A stretch of 64,000 nucleotides of DNA from Artemisia argyi (Eukaryota; Streptophyta; Magnoliopsida; Asterales; Asteraceae). The stretch spans positions 6,306,597 through 6,370,596 of the forward strand of contig CM060703.1 of the NCBI GenBank assembly GCA_030686995.1. The letters are read 5' to 3'. Shown here in pieces: positions 45,156 through 56,920 of the stretch. Position 1 is the first letter of the stretch. Every line of letters begins with the position of its first letter. Made by a program: the position numbers and the translations under genes. A model generated the notes under the pieces. It made no database searches and had not been told where the DNA came from. It saw only the letters and a list, made by a program, of their open reading frames with translations.

Positions 45156-47782
45156 TTAGCTAAGTTCAACAGCAGACCAAATTCTCATTTTCGGATAAAA
45201 CATAGTCTAGGCCCAACTAATCACATATCCCTTAATGAAATGAATTATATAAACCACTTCCTTTCACAACCCTTATTTTTATTAACCTAATCTCACGCCT
45301 CTCTATGTGCGGTCACACACACATACAAACCAACCTCCTTCGTTTTTTCATCCGTCTACGAATCTCACCGATACTACCAGTAATTGTCTTCCTTAGCTTC
45401 AACCTCAAACACACACAACACATACTACAATTTTTAATCACTAAACAAAATTAGCAAAAAAGATTTATGTTCTTTATTATATAACGAATACTGGCCCAAA
45501 ACTTGTATTTGTGTAACACACTACCAGTAATCGTCTGTCCTGCTAGATCCGTGTAATGCACTTGTTTCGGCTTCAAGATCTCACAAAAAGGTCTCGGGTA
45601 AGGTTAAGGTTTTATTCTGTTTAAACCGAATAAAAGAAAGAGTGAAACTGATGTTTTGTTCTTTCTTTATACTTTCGGATATTAAATATTAGCCTTGCTT
45701 TAAAAAGGTATATGAAGAGTTTTCTTGGTGCTTTTGTTCTTAGAACAAATCCGTGGGTGTATAAAAAAAGAAAGCTAAGATCTTTGTTTCTTTTCTTTTT
45801 AGTATCGAATCTTGTTGTTTGATTGAGGAGTTGAGATGGTGGTTGGTGTTTATTCGGAGATGAAGTGGGATTGATATTATTGTAGTTGAATGTTGAGTTT
45901 TTCATTTAGTACATTTCCTTTTCTTTCCCGAAAAGATGTTATGGTAACCATGTTGTTATTTGTAATCTTAGTCTGGCAGGTAATGTATTTGGTCGAAACT
46001 CGATTCGTCGGTCATCAAGCGACAGGGCCACCCGTAAGAGTTGTCGCTCATTGAAGGATATGGATCGCTGGGTGCTGTCAAGGAGTTTTAGTGTTTGACA
46101 CATGCCGCGGTGGTGGTGTCGGTTGGTATAACTGGTGCAAAAAGTTGTATTGGTCACGCCAAAAATGTGTGACGATATGCATATAATCACATACGTTTTT
46201 TTCGTTGTGTGTCACCATAGGTCCCGCCACCGTAGGTGGCATATGGTCACATTGTTGAGTTCGTGGCCTTTTTCATCGAAAAAGAGTGACCAAAACCCCG
46301 AATATGTGTGACAAATTAGGCACAAGTTTTGTTGGATTAGTCATTATCAGTGACCGTAAACACTTTATAGTCACGCGAATGTTTTTTGAGAGTAACTATT
46401 TTTCAACCTTTGGTCACATAAATATATAATATATGTGATATTTGAGATGATATATTCAAGTAAATGTGTATTTTGTGTGACTATTTCCTATCCTGTGGTC
46501 ACATGAATATACAACAAATGTGACGTTTGTGATTATTTAGTCACACAATGGGTGTTGTTTTTTTGGAGTTAGTCACATACAATTTAACACAAAGTGGCCA
46601 AAAGTGTAAATAAGTGTGACCATATACTGTTTAAAGTGAAGAAATATGCATTTTGTGTGACTATTGATCATCCAATAGCCACGTGAATTTTATGTTTGTG
46701 TGGCCTTTTGTAATATTTAGGCTCCGTTTGATTACTGCTGAATTAACTAATTCAGCGCTGAACTTCCAAAAAAATTAATCGGGCAGTTTGTTTGGTAATT
46801 TAAAAGTGGCAACTGAATCATACATTACACGCTGAGCGATTTTGCGTACAAGTGTAGACAAAATGATTCAGTGAGATTCGGTTTACCCAAATACCCTTAT
46901 TACACCTATAATCCTAAATAGTAAATAATAATATAAAAACTAGGCCTAAATAAATACCCTTATTACACCTATTAAATTTGAAAAATCATTTGGGGTGATG
47001 AAATCGATAAGCCACAAAGTCACAAAGTCACGAACAACCACATTATCTCGTACTTCTATAATCCTAAATAATAATGTAAATAATAATATAAAAACTAGGC
47101 CAAGTGATTGCCTATATATATATTCGTTGATCAACAATATGAAGTAATGTGATTATTAAAATATTTTTGTGGCATCTATGATTTCTTGATATGATTACTT
47201 TTTTTAATTTGTAGTTTTGCACTATTTGTTCTTTAGACTATAAGTTCTGACTAATTAACATTATTCATCTACTACACGTTTTATTTAAAATTAGTCACAA
47301 TCGAGGTTAAAATGGTAATTTCTGTTTATTCAGAATCAATAATCAGAACGTGTATCAAACAGTTTTTTAATTCAGAATCATGATCACTCATCCTAAAAAT
47401 CTTGCAAAACATTCATTGTGACTTGATACACGCATTTGACTCAAACAAGTACTAATGAGTTAAGGTAGGCATGTAAGTTTATGTATCCGATTTTACAAGG
47501 AAACTGCATGTTAAAGAGCGAGACTATTAAGAAAATGACATTATAGCTAGTAGGATCTTACGATCCCAATCCGATCATACGATCATGATCTTGCAAAGAC
47601 GAAAACGATCCTGGGTAGGATCTGATCCCGATCTTGAAAACCTTGCATCTTACCATATGTACTCTTTGGGCCATTTTTTAAATACAAGATACATTAAAAT
47701 ACAAATGTACGTACCTTTAATACTTTTAGTTTTTAAACTTTTAATACTTTTAGTTTTTATACTTTTAATCATTTTAAACTTA

Positions 47783-48085
47783 TCTATACATCTTATAATT
47801 CATCTTTGACTCTCTCTCTTACAATTTTTTAAGATTTTAATTTATACATTTTAAGTAAATACAACAAATTAAGCTATATGTACAATCAATTTAAGCATTA
47901 GCACCTACACACATTGACTGGTCAACACTTATAATTAATATATATAACATTTAAAACACCTTTTCAATTAAAAGTATCATTTATAAAGTAATTTTCATCG
48001 TAAATAAATACTACTAGTAATAGAGCGTTCGCCAAAACTTTAATTACAGGGTACCTCCCGCCGCAACGCGCGTGTGCCCTGCTAG
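47783..48085 (+). mobile_element. Nested 303-bp Helitron inside the CACTA
   Basis: It starts TCTATACATCTTATAA after an A (47782) and ends in a GC hairpin (CGCCGCAACGCGCG) followed by CTAG and a T (48086). The ends match the two larger Helitrons in style. Too small to code. Confidence 0.65.
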
Positions 48086-49244
48086 TAATATATAACATAT
48101 GCAAAGCTTTTCAAACACACATCACTTATAATATATAATATTTACATAGCTTATCAAACACACTTCACACACTCCAACATATACTTAATACTCTATCTCA
48201 CACTCACACACAACTATGCCTTGTTCTTTCTCTCTCTCTCTCTCTCTCTCTCACTACTACACCCTAAGTTTGACCCTAAGTTAGATCGGAAGCATATGGT
48301 AACATACTTAGATCGCTTCTGTATTGACCCTAAGTTTAATAGATGATTTGGTTTATCTGATTATTTAGTTGTTTTTTTGGTTTATCTGATTATTTCATTG
48401 TTTGTGTTTATTTAATTAGTGTTATTTAGTGTTAGGGTTTATGTATGATCTGTATATTTGTGTTTTTTATTGTTAGGGTTTATGGTTGTTTTTTAGTTTT
48501 AGTGCGGATATTTAGGCTAAAACATCCAAGTATCAAAGATGGAAGAAGTATCAAGGATGGGTGAACCGACACCACTTTCAAGTATGAACATAAACTTGTT
48601 CTGGTGTTGTTCATCCATTATTTTGTTCTTTGTCAAGGATAGGTGAACCGACACCACTTTCAAGTATGAACATAATATGTATCTGGATATCGTGTTTTTT
48701 ATTGTTAGGGTTTATGGCTGTTTTTGGGAGTTGGCATTCCCTTAGGGCTATTTTATCTTAGGCTTAGGTTGACTATCTGTTATAAGAATTATGTTGCATT
48801 TGTATTGAGAGAATAAGGAAAAAAAAAAAGTGGCGGATGTGTGTGCGAATATTTAGGCTAAAACATCCAACTATCAAAGATGGAAGAAGTATCAGTGATG
48901 GATGAAAAGACACCACTTTCAAGTATGAACATAAACTTGTTCGGGTGTTTCATCCATTACTGATTCATCTTTGCTCTTTGCCAAAATACAGAAACAATAA
49001 AAATATTTTATCTTAGGATTAGGTTGAAGTACAATAAACATATCAAGAACTTAAAGAGTTTTTTCATGTATTTAATTACAATGAAAATATTTTCATTGCA
49101 TTGTTGATATAAATTTAATATGATTTCATTGATTCATGATTAGCTCTCTAATGTCGTAGGACCTACATAACTAATATGTATGTTCGTCACATTTAAGTGA
49201 GCAATATAAATGAGAGTAAGAATTTGGTTGCTAAGAACTTAAAG

Positions 49245-49449
49245 CTCAATTATCATGGCAGATCTATCTAACGATGTAGATGGGTTCCATCGCTTTTATT
49301 GGACCCCATTTTCTAACGATGTTTAATATTGATTATTGAAAGAACCAAAACTGATAATCAGGATCAAACACCAAACGTTAGAAAACGGGGTCCAATTAAA
49401 GCGTTGGAACCAATCTACATCGTTAGATAGATCTGGCCTGATCATTGAG
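49245..49449. other. Foldback 1: arms 49261-49318 and 49376-49433
   Basis: The two 58-nt arms are complementary except for four positions, with a 57-nt loop. Complementarity extends outward another ~15 nt (CTCAATTATCA against its diverged partner). The arm starts GATCTATCTAACGATG. The shape suits a miRNA-like or siRNA precursor, but also a small foldback insertion. Confidence 0.8.
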
Positions 49450-49960
49450 ACGTCTTCAATGCGATAATGATATAGTGTGTATTGTTAATGACAAGCCACA
49501 CTCCTTCATTATCGCATTCAAGATGAGTGATGTTACTTAGACTCTATTTTTTACTTAACATTTGTAGATTGTTTGTATCACTCTATTTGCTTTATATATA
49601 TGTATGGTGTATTTTTGATATGTAGGAAGTGAGTTTGTAAAACTTTGAGTCTGGAATTTCAACATAACTTTACATATCTGGTATAAGAATTATGTTGCAT
49701 TTGTATTGAGAGAATAAGGAAGAAAAGTTGGTAGGTTACAGATTTAAGGCTGAATGATATGTTGTTGTTGGCTAGGGTAGAAAGGATGTAGTTCATTGCA
49801 TTGTTATTATAAGTTTAATATGATTTCATTCATACACGATTAGCTCTCTAATGTCGTAGAATCTACATAATTAATATGTATGTTCGTCACATCTAAGGGA
49901 GCAATATAAATGATAGTAAGAATCTGTTTTCTAATAATTTAGAGCTCAATATTAGGGCAA

Positions 49961-50075
49961 ATCTATCTAAAGTTGTAGAACGGTTCCATTACTTAATTTG
50001 GAAAACCTCTACTACCGTTATTAGACGGTGTCCAAAAAACAAAGCAATGGAACCTTTCTGCAACTTTAGATAGAT
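49961..50075. other. Foldback 2: tandem paralogue of foldback 1
   Basis: The arm ATCTATCTAAAGTTGTAG (from 49961) pairs with the inverted copy ending at 50075. The apical loop contains a smaller perfect stem, ACCGT/ACGGT. At three positions where the arm differs from foldback 1 the partner base in the other arm has changed too. Confidence 0.75.
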
Positions 50076-50483
50076 CCGGCCTGATCATTGAGACGTCTTC
50101 AATGCGATGATGATATAGTGTGTATTGTTCATGGCAGGTCACACTCCTTCATTATCGCATTCAAGATGAGTGATGTTACTTAGACTCTATTCTTTACTTA
50201 ACATTTATAGATTGTTTGTATTGCTCTGTTTGCATTCCATTCTTTTTTATGATCTAAATGAGTCTATAATTTCAACATACCTTTCCATTCTTAGTTCCCA
50301 TACAGTTCCTTTTATTTTTTCAACAATCTAGCAATGCGGCTGGTGCATTCCTTTGCTCAAAGGGATTAGAAACGATAAAAGGAGCTGTAGCGGGAACTTA
50401 GAAGGGTTACGTATGTTGGTTTCAACATACCTTTCCATTCTGAGTTCCCGTACAGTTCCTTTTGTTTTTTCAACAATCTAGCA

Positions 50484-51043
50484 ATGCGGCTGGTGCAGTC
50501 CTTTGCTCAAAGGGAGTTGAAACGACAAAAAGAGCTGTATCAGGAACTTAAAAGGGTTACGTATGTTGGTTTATTGCATTCCATTCTTTTTTATGATCTA
50601 AAACCAACCATCCACCAAGTAATGTGGCCATTGGAGTTCCAAGAACAAAGGTTATTTCAAATACACCCTGAATTGCAACATTATCTTTTATTTCATTTAT
50701 ACTATATTTTTTAAATTTTAATATATTTTTTTTATTTTTTTTACAGAAATCATACATTGACAGCAGTGACTCAAGTTCATTTCACATATCAAGCAGTTCT
50801 GAAGGTCCTCCAAATACATGGGCAGGCTACTTTCCAAAGGGATATTGTGGATCAGGCACAAAAAATGAAGATGCTAGGAAGGTTAAAACTCCAAAAAAAA
50901 CTGCCAAAGAGCTTTTTGATGAGAGGGTTCAGGTGCTAGGCCTGCCAAATGCTAAGACTTGTGAAGACAAGGGTATAAAACCATGGGAACCAAAAATGCC
51001 CAAAGTTTGTTCAAAAGGGAAGGGTAAAAAGAAAATGTATTAG
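50484..51043 (+). CDS. Small basic unknown protein, two exons (CACTA cargo gene 1)
   Basis: Exon 1 50484-50555 (24 aa, MRLVQSFAQRELKRQK...), a 191-nt GT...TTACAG intron, and exon 2 50747-51043 ending TAG; both are phase 0. The predicted protein is about 122 aa. It has an N-terminal basic amphipathic helix, a Ser-rich stretch (DSSDSSSFHISSSS), a Gly/Tyr/Trp segment (NTWAGYFPKGYCGSG) and a Lys-rich C-terminus (KGKGKKKMY). The donor is GTTACG; a GTATGT six bases downstream would shift the frame. A decayed copy of exon 1 lies at 50340-50411. I do not recognise the family. The charge suggests nucleic-acid or chromatin contact, as inference only. Confidence 0.5.
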
Positions 51044-51513
51044 TTGAGTTAGGAAGTAATTTGAATAAACCTGTGTAATCCGTTTGTACTACTTTATTTG
51101 ACTTTATGAATAAACATGTTGTCATTGCTCAATTTTCTCATTAATGAACTGAATATGAATTGGTTAATTTTTGTGGCATTTTATTTTTATCCCTAGCAGC
51201 ATTAAGTTCTGAGTTACTAGCATTCACCCAAATTCCAATCCAAACCCGGAATTGCCCTAATTCACTTGGACTCTTTCACTTTTGCAAATGATAATCAAGT
51301 TTGACAATCTTTGTTTGACTTTTAACAAAGCATCATAACATAGTCAACAAAGCAACATAACATAATTAATCAGCAAATAGATAACTTGATCATATAGTAA
51401 TCGATAACTTGATTAACAAAGAAACATAAGATAAGTTTTCTTTGAACACAAAAACATTAAACTTCAAAGAAATAACATAATAATGATTAATATCATCTTA
51501 CATCAGGGTTAAT

Positions 51514-51864
51514 TCAATGAAAATTATACAAACTATTTTGATTGCCCTTGTAAATATCAACAATGTTTCCACAGATTTGTTCTATTTCTTGATTCCGAAC
51601 ATTAACTTTGTTCTGATGCACCAGTATGATCTCTTGGTCTTTTTTGTTTTGTTCTTCCAACCGCGCGATTCGTTTGTTGTAAAGTTCAACCAACTGTCGT
51701 TCAGTACCGTATTGGCCTTCAGAATGGCATTTGTCCCAGCACTCTTGGGTTAGGCTGTGGATTTTAAATTTTTCTGGCATTGGAGGAGGAGGAGGAGGAG
51801 GAGGAGAAGTATCCCTTGAACGTTTTGTTTTCTTTGAAGCAGGATTTGAAGATGATGAAGCCAT
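51514..51864 (-). CDS. Small nuclear-type coiled-coil protein, unknown (CACTA cargo gene 2)
   Basis: Single exon of 116 aa starting MASSSSNPASKK at 51864; I preferred this ATG over the one at 51942 because the TATA box lies between them. Features: a basic cluster KKTKRSR near residue 11 (nuclear-localisation type), a run of eight prolines at about 21-28, then a charged heptad-like helix from about 62 to 105 (ELYNKRIARLEEQNKKDQEI), which reads as a coiled coil. TATAAATA sits at 51937-51930, about 65 bp upstream of the ATG, with repeated GTGTCACAACGGTTTAC motifs behind it. Family not recognised. Confidence 0.6.
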   Translation of the reverse strand: MASSSSNPASKKTKRSRDTSPPPPPPPPMPEKFKIHSLTQECWDKCHSEGQYGTERQLVELYNKRIARLEEQNKKDQEIILVHQNKVNVRNQEIEQICGNIVDIYKGNQNSLYNFH

Positions 51865-51929
51865 TGCAGTTCCAAACAAAAATTGAATACGTAATGAAAA
51901 GATGAAAGAAGTTGGTTGTAATTCCTTTG

Positions 51930-52038
51930 TATTTATAGGCACACAAGAGTCGCAATGTCACAACGTTTAAGTGTCACAACGGTTTACAAAGTGTCACAAC
52001 GGTTTACAGTTCTTTTTTTACAGTTACACCGGTTTACA
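51930..52038 (-). promoter_or_regulatory. Promoter of cargo gene 2: TATA box and four CACAACGGTTTAC-type repeats
   Basis: TATAAATA lies at 51937-51930 on the minus strand. Upstream, at about 51956, 51971, 51991 and 52022, are four versions of GTGTCACAACGGTTTAC, the first and last partial. ACCGTT/AACGG is a MYB-type core, and the regular spacing near 20 bp suggests a factor-binding array. Confidence 0.5.
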
Positions 52039-52856
52039 GTAATTTATGCCTAGCAACATTAAGTTTTGCCAAGCAGTATTAAGTTCTGAGTTACTATAAC
52101 TCTTCATGATTTCATTTAACTTGATGTTTTAACTTTATTTCGTTTGTAAATACAAGAATTTGTAATTAGATTATAAATTTTACACTATAGTTTTAAAAGA
52201 TTGTTACAAACATTTAATTAGATTATAACTTTTACACTATACTTTATTTGACTTTATGAAGTCAATTTTATAATGTGTTTGTTATACCTCAATTTTATTT
52301 GACTTTATGTAATCCTTTTGCTTGTTCCCTTGTTGTACCATCATGCTTCTCACGTTATTCTTGATTTCTTTCTTTACAAAATCTAAATTCTTATTTCATC
52401 TATTAACCAAGTAACATCAAAACAAAGGTATTGGATCTCTTTATTAATCATGTTATAACAGTGTTGAAGTAAGTTTGCCAATTCAGGGAGTAAACACTGT
52501 CACAAACACAAATTTTACACAACTAATAACTAGATTAATACCATTATGTTTATTCTTACTATATTTTTTAACATTTAAAACCACTTAGCTTACAATGCTT
52601 ATTACCATTTAAAGTTTAAAAACAAATTATAGAATGTTTAAGAGCGCGCATTTAATGTGTAAAATTAGAATGATTACAATTAGGCACGAGTAATTAGTGC
52701 ATTTCACATGCTAATGTGACGTTAAACTTGGTAAATTTCAATAATCTTTAATGTTGAGACTTTCAAAATTCCCTAGACGTATGTCGCATCCCTTTTTAAG
52801 GCCATCACTTAGCTTTTCAACACACACTTTTTAAACAATCTTTTAAGATCGAAGTT

Positions 52857-52985
52857 ATGGCTGGAAACAAGAAAAGAACAAGGAGCATTTCATCAAAGAA
52901 GAATCGTTCAAAGTAAGTACTAGTAATTAAACTTTTGTACACGTAAACATTCGAAGTTTGTAAAGATGTTATGTACGTACATGTT

Positions 52986-53016
<31 letters not shown>

Positions 53017-53667
53017 CTAGTAGAAGTTAGTTAATCCATAATAATTTTGGTGTATTAAGCTTTTATGAATTTATAAAACTGGTTATCAATTGGTAGCTTT
53101 AGGTAATCAGTTATGAAATTGTGTTAGTTTACTACGTAGTAGTTTGAATGTTTTATTCCTTATATTTGTTATCTTCCTAGTACATATGATCCGTGAAAAA
53201 AAACCTAGCTTTACTCACCCAACATTCAAAACTTACATCATAAGAATACCAAAAGGATAATCTTTAATGTTAGAATGTAACATTATTATATTGAAAATTT
53301 TCGGCCCCCCAATCAAGACGGTCAAAAGGATAATCTGTAAATTTATCAAAAGGATAATATGTATAAATTTATCAAAATGATAATCTTTAATGTCAGAATG
53401 TTACATTATAGATACATCATGTAAGAATACCAAATTAAAATGATAATCTGTAAATTTATCATCTAATGCTTATTTGATTTCAGGAAACCAGAGAAGGTGT
53501 TTAACATTGAAGAGTGGTATGAGTCGTGGAGTTCTCGAAGAAACAAGGCAAGACGCAAAGCAAGTTTGCTTCAAATTAAGAAACTTGAGAAGGAATACAA
53601 GCGATCAAAGTCGCGGGTTGGTTCAGTGGAAGAGGATGCGGCTGATGTTGGATTTTTGAGTGAGTAA
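52857..53667 (+). CDS. Small Lys/Arg-rich unknown protein, two exons (CACTA cargo gene 3)
   Basis: Exon 1 52857-52912 encodes MAGNKKRTRSISSKKNRS and ends at a canonical AAA|GTAAGT donor. Exon 2 53484-53667 follows TTTCAG and ends TAA, giving 79 aa. Central EEWYESWSSRRNKARRKASL and IKKLEKEYKRSKS are strongly basic and helical. In-frame coding appearance continues past the TAA for 26 codons (DTIDYDNVHLSFDPEKSP...) to a second TAA near 53745, so the first stop may be a recent nonsense change. The first intron contains a long T tract (52989-53018). Family not recognised. Confidence 0.6.
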
Positions 53668-54260
53668 GAGAGATTCGACACCATTGACTACGATAATGTG
53701 CATTTGTCGTTTGATCCGGAGAAATCTCCGAAATTTAATTGTTAAACTTTTTATATGTATGAACTGCTTTATTTTACTTTTGTTATGGATACTAATGTTT
53801 TCTTTTGGTTTATTATTATATGAATTTTAACTTTCTTGCTTCATTAAAGCTTGATTAAGCTTGATTTTTCATCTATTCATTAAGCTTGATTTATGCTTTG
53901 CAACATTAATTTATGCCTAGCAGCATTAACTTATGCCTAACAACATTAATTTATTCCTAGCAGCATTAAATTCTAAGTTACTAGCATTCACCCAAATTCC
54001 AATCCAAACAGCTTTTTCTTTGCCTTTCCTGCAAAATGTTAGTATAGAAACAATGAAAACACAAGCCATAACATATGCACAATGATCACAACATCTACTT
54101 ATCCTTAGCAGTTCTAAGTATAACTAGCAGCATTGTAATAGGGCAAATGAAGAATCATGATCGACTAATAGTCTGAACTTAATTCATGCAGTTAATATCA
54201 AATTAGACTCAAACTAGAGAGACTATAAAATCCATATCTAACCCCTCAAAATTACATAAG
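53668..54260. repeat. Gene-flanking repeats TAGCAGCATTAA... in the CACTA element
   Basis: The phrase CCTAGCAGCATTAAGTTCTG followed by AGTTACTAGCATTCACCCA occurs at about 51194, in part at 52050 and several times at 53895-54000, i.e. between the three small genes. No gene in this stretch. Confidence 0.65.
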
Positions 54261-56356
54261 TTATCCGAAATGTGTGACTATATGTATCGAATTGTGACTA
54301 CACTTAAATAATGTGTGACAAAATATGACTATGATTTAGACACCTAAATAAATATTTCATGTGACCATATATAACATCTTGAATTTAGTCACACAAACAC
54401 TCAATGTGACTAATATCAAGGTTAATGATAACCGAGATCACATTTTGCTATAAATAATAGTCACATAAATATCACAATGTGACTATTTTGAATGTATTGC
54501 ACATATAATACCCTTATAATGTGGCAATAAACATAATTTAGATACACATTTGTGATATATTGTGACTATTGTAAAGCCTATAGTCACATGATCATGCTAC
54601 AATTAAATGTAACTATACACCTTAGGTTGTGGCAAGCAAACACACACTAAATTTTAGACACACATATTTACTTACGTGACCATATGTATCGAATTTTTGT
54701 TACACTTAATCATGTTTCTATGGTTTCGTGTGACCATATATGACATTTGGTCACACTCTTCAAGTGTGTGACATATATATTTGTCACTATTAAATGCATA
54801 TCGTGACTAACGCTTCAAACTTACTTTTCAGTTGTCACACATTTCAAACGCTATGTGACTTATTCAGCAAAGAATAGCAGTCACGTTTAAATAATGTGTG
54901 ACAAACTTGACTATATAATTTAGTCACATACACAATTACTTCATGTGACTGTATATCTATTTTGGTCACACTCTTCAATTGTGTTACATATATTTGTCAC
55001 ATATGTATATCTGTAGTGTGACTAATGCTTAAAGCTGATTTGTATCGGTCACACGTCTCAAATTAGACGTGACTAAATGATCGAAAAATATTTACCAGCT
55101 AACCTCTAGTCACATAAATACACAAATGTGTGACATATATCTTCCGAAATGGTCACACAAGTCGGATCGAGTGTGGCTGTTTATTTTATTTTCATATAAT
55201 TAGTCACGTAAATATGTTACAGTGTGACCATTTGAAATCGATCATGTGTGACGAAAGGCCATTTTTGTACCAGTGTATCTAGCATAAGAGTGTTATTTTG
55301 CGTGTGTTTATTTGGAGGGTTTTTGAGAGAAAGGGAGAGATGAAAATGAAATGCTCTTTTGCGTGTGTTTATTTAGAGGGTTTTTATATCCATTTTGTAT
55401 TTAATAAATTGGAGTTGTTACAATACATTTATTACAAGTTAATGGGTTTAATGGGCTGTTACAGATTCAATTTCTGTACCCCGTAACTTCTAATTTACGT
55501 GTATTTATTGATTATTTAAGACATTTAATTTTATTACTTTAACATTAATCATGTGTATGATACAAGCTTTGTAAAACACTTATCTTCATTATAAGTAATT
55601 TGTTGAATCTGAATTTTTAAGCCTTTTTAATAACATATCTCAAATACATTATAAAGTAGTATAGATAATATTTTGCTTTTTAAAAAGTTTAAAACAAAAG
55701 TTATACGAACACGCTTTCTTAATTTAACAGAAGTGAAGATTTCTTTTCGACCAATCTATTAAGTATAGTAGGTAGGAAGAGAATTAATTCATCAAAAAAT
55801 AATAATAATTAATTACAAAATAAATATTTTTTATTTTGAACACGAAATGGCCGAAGCACGCAAACAGACCACAGTAATACTATATATCTATATATTTTCT
55901 TCTACCTCTTCCTTGGACCATGCATGTTTTTACAAGAAGCTGTTAGCTTCTCTAGCTATACGTTGAAAACAAGAATATGATGAGCCTTTAGTTTTGACCG
56001 GCGAGTTTTTCCAAGTCGATATTCATCCAGTTGGGGTGAATGCATATGGCTCTACCATTTGGTTCTCTGAGCAAGTCACGTCTAAGCTAGAGTCGCACTG
56101 TGGTTTGAATGGCTGAGGACCGATCGAGTATATATATAGAAAGCACTCAAAGCCAGCAAGTTATTTGGTCGAGCTATACAAAGTCAATCTCTTCCTCACT
56201 CCGGTTTTTTAACAAAGGTAATCGAGTAATGCCTAGTTCATAAATTATAATTGTTTAACAAGTGTATTATGCATTTTCATTCTTCATATTTCTACGAATC
56301 TTTTTCTCAAATTAACCCAATCAAATCTTTAGATACATAATGAGACATGGTATTAG

Positions 56357-56819
56357 GCATAGTTGTCAGGATCCCGATCCTGATCTTCAGATCTTACAAT
56401 TTTACAATACTGCAAAGTAAAAACGATCCTGATCCTATATAGGATCTTTTAAAGCTTAAGATCTTATAAGATCCCGATCTTAACCATAAGATCTTAAGAT
56501 CTAATCCGACCCGATCTTACTTTTCTCGGATTACAGACTAAAAAACTAAAAAATTATGGGTTGTTTTTTTGTAGAATTCAGAAAACAACATGTTAATATT
56601 TTTAAACCTTCATAATCATAGTTTAGGACAACATTTCTACAAACATTAATAGTATTTTGTATTTATTTTGAATAATAATTTGTAAATTTGTACAATATTA
56701 CAAAAGCTATTAAGAAATAACATTAGAGTATGATCTTAAGATCCTGATCCGATCTTACGATCACGATCTTGCAAATACAAAAATAATCCTAGATAGGATC
56801 TCGATCTTGAAAAACCTTG
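56357..56819. mobile_element. hAT-type MITE rich in GATC
   Basis: The imperfect ends are CATAGTTGTCAGGATC and GATCTTGAAAAACCTTG. An 8-bp duplication GTATTAGG lies at 56349-56356 and 56820-56827. Copy A is uninserted near 6675. The interior is a near-palindromic series of GATC words. A fragment of a related element is at about 47548-47650. Confidence 0.8.
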
Positions 56820-56920
56820 GTATTAGGCACAACAATGATTTTTCTTTAATAAAAAGGATTTAATTCCGTTTCTGTTATATCAGGTGAAAGTGGGTTCTTT
56901 TAAATTTTCATTGTAGAATG

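Larger units (their letters stand above)
48100..50480. repeat. Tandemly duplicated non-coding region of the CACTA element
   Basis: A segment containing AAACATCCAA(G/C)TATCAAAGATGG occurs at about 48516 and 48862. A larger unit of about 0.65 kb (49080-49700) recurs at about 49780-50230, and the 100-bp exon-1 region of the next gene is duplicated at 50326-50425 in a stop-containing form. No supported gene within. Confidence 0.75.
46130..55275. mobile_element. CACTA (En/Spm) element, 9,146 bp, no transposase seen
   Basis: The right end reads TTTTTGTACCAGTG, i.e. inward CACTGGTACAAAAA. The left end AACTGGTGCAAAAA matches with the first base changed. Both are flanked by the 3-bp duplication TAT (46127-46129, 55276-55278). 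Both subterminal regions (46140-46730 and 54270-55270) are packed with GTGTGAC / GTCACAT motifs, the typical transposase-binding arrays of this superfamily. No TNP2-type transposase is recognisable. The interior carries three small genes, tandem repeats, foldbacks, a nested Helitron and a (TC)n tract at 48227-48252. Confidence 0.85.
43634..55665 (-). mobile_element. Helitron, 12,032 bp, interrupted by a CACTA element
   Basis: On the minus strand it begins TCTATACTACTTTATAATG (from 55665). It ends in a GC hairpin (GGATACCCGC / GCGCGGGTACC) followed by CTAA at 43637-43634. Flanks are A (43633) and T (55666) with no duplication. Copy A reads GATAGTA|TAATATTTTGC at 4624/4625, an exact empty site. 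Removing the nested CACTA leaves about 2.9 kb, which shares captured sequence with the Helitron at 6809-8448. No Rep/helicase is visible, so it is non-autonomous. Confidence 0.88.

Noticed and set aside
54270..55270. Dense GTGTGAC/GTCACAT words considered as a satellite or promoter array
   Set aside because: They mirror the words at 46140-46730 and abut a CACTA-type end, so they are subterminal repeats of the element.
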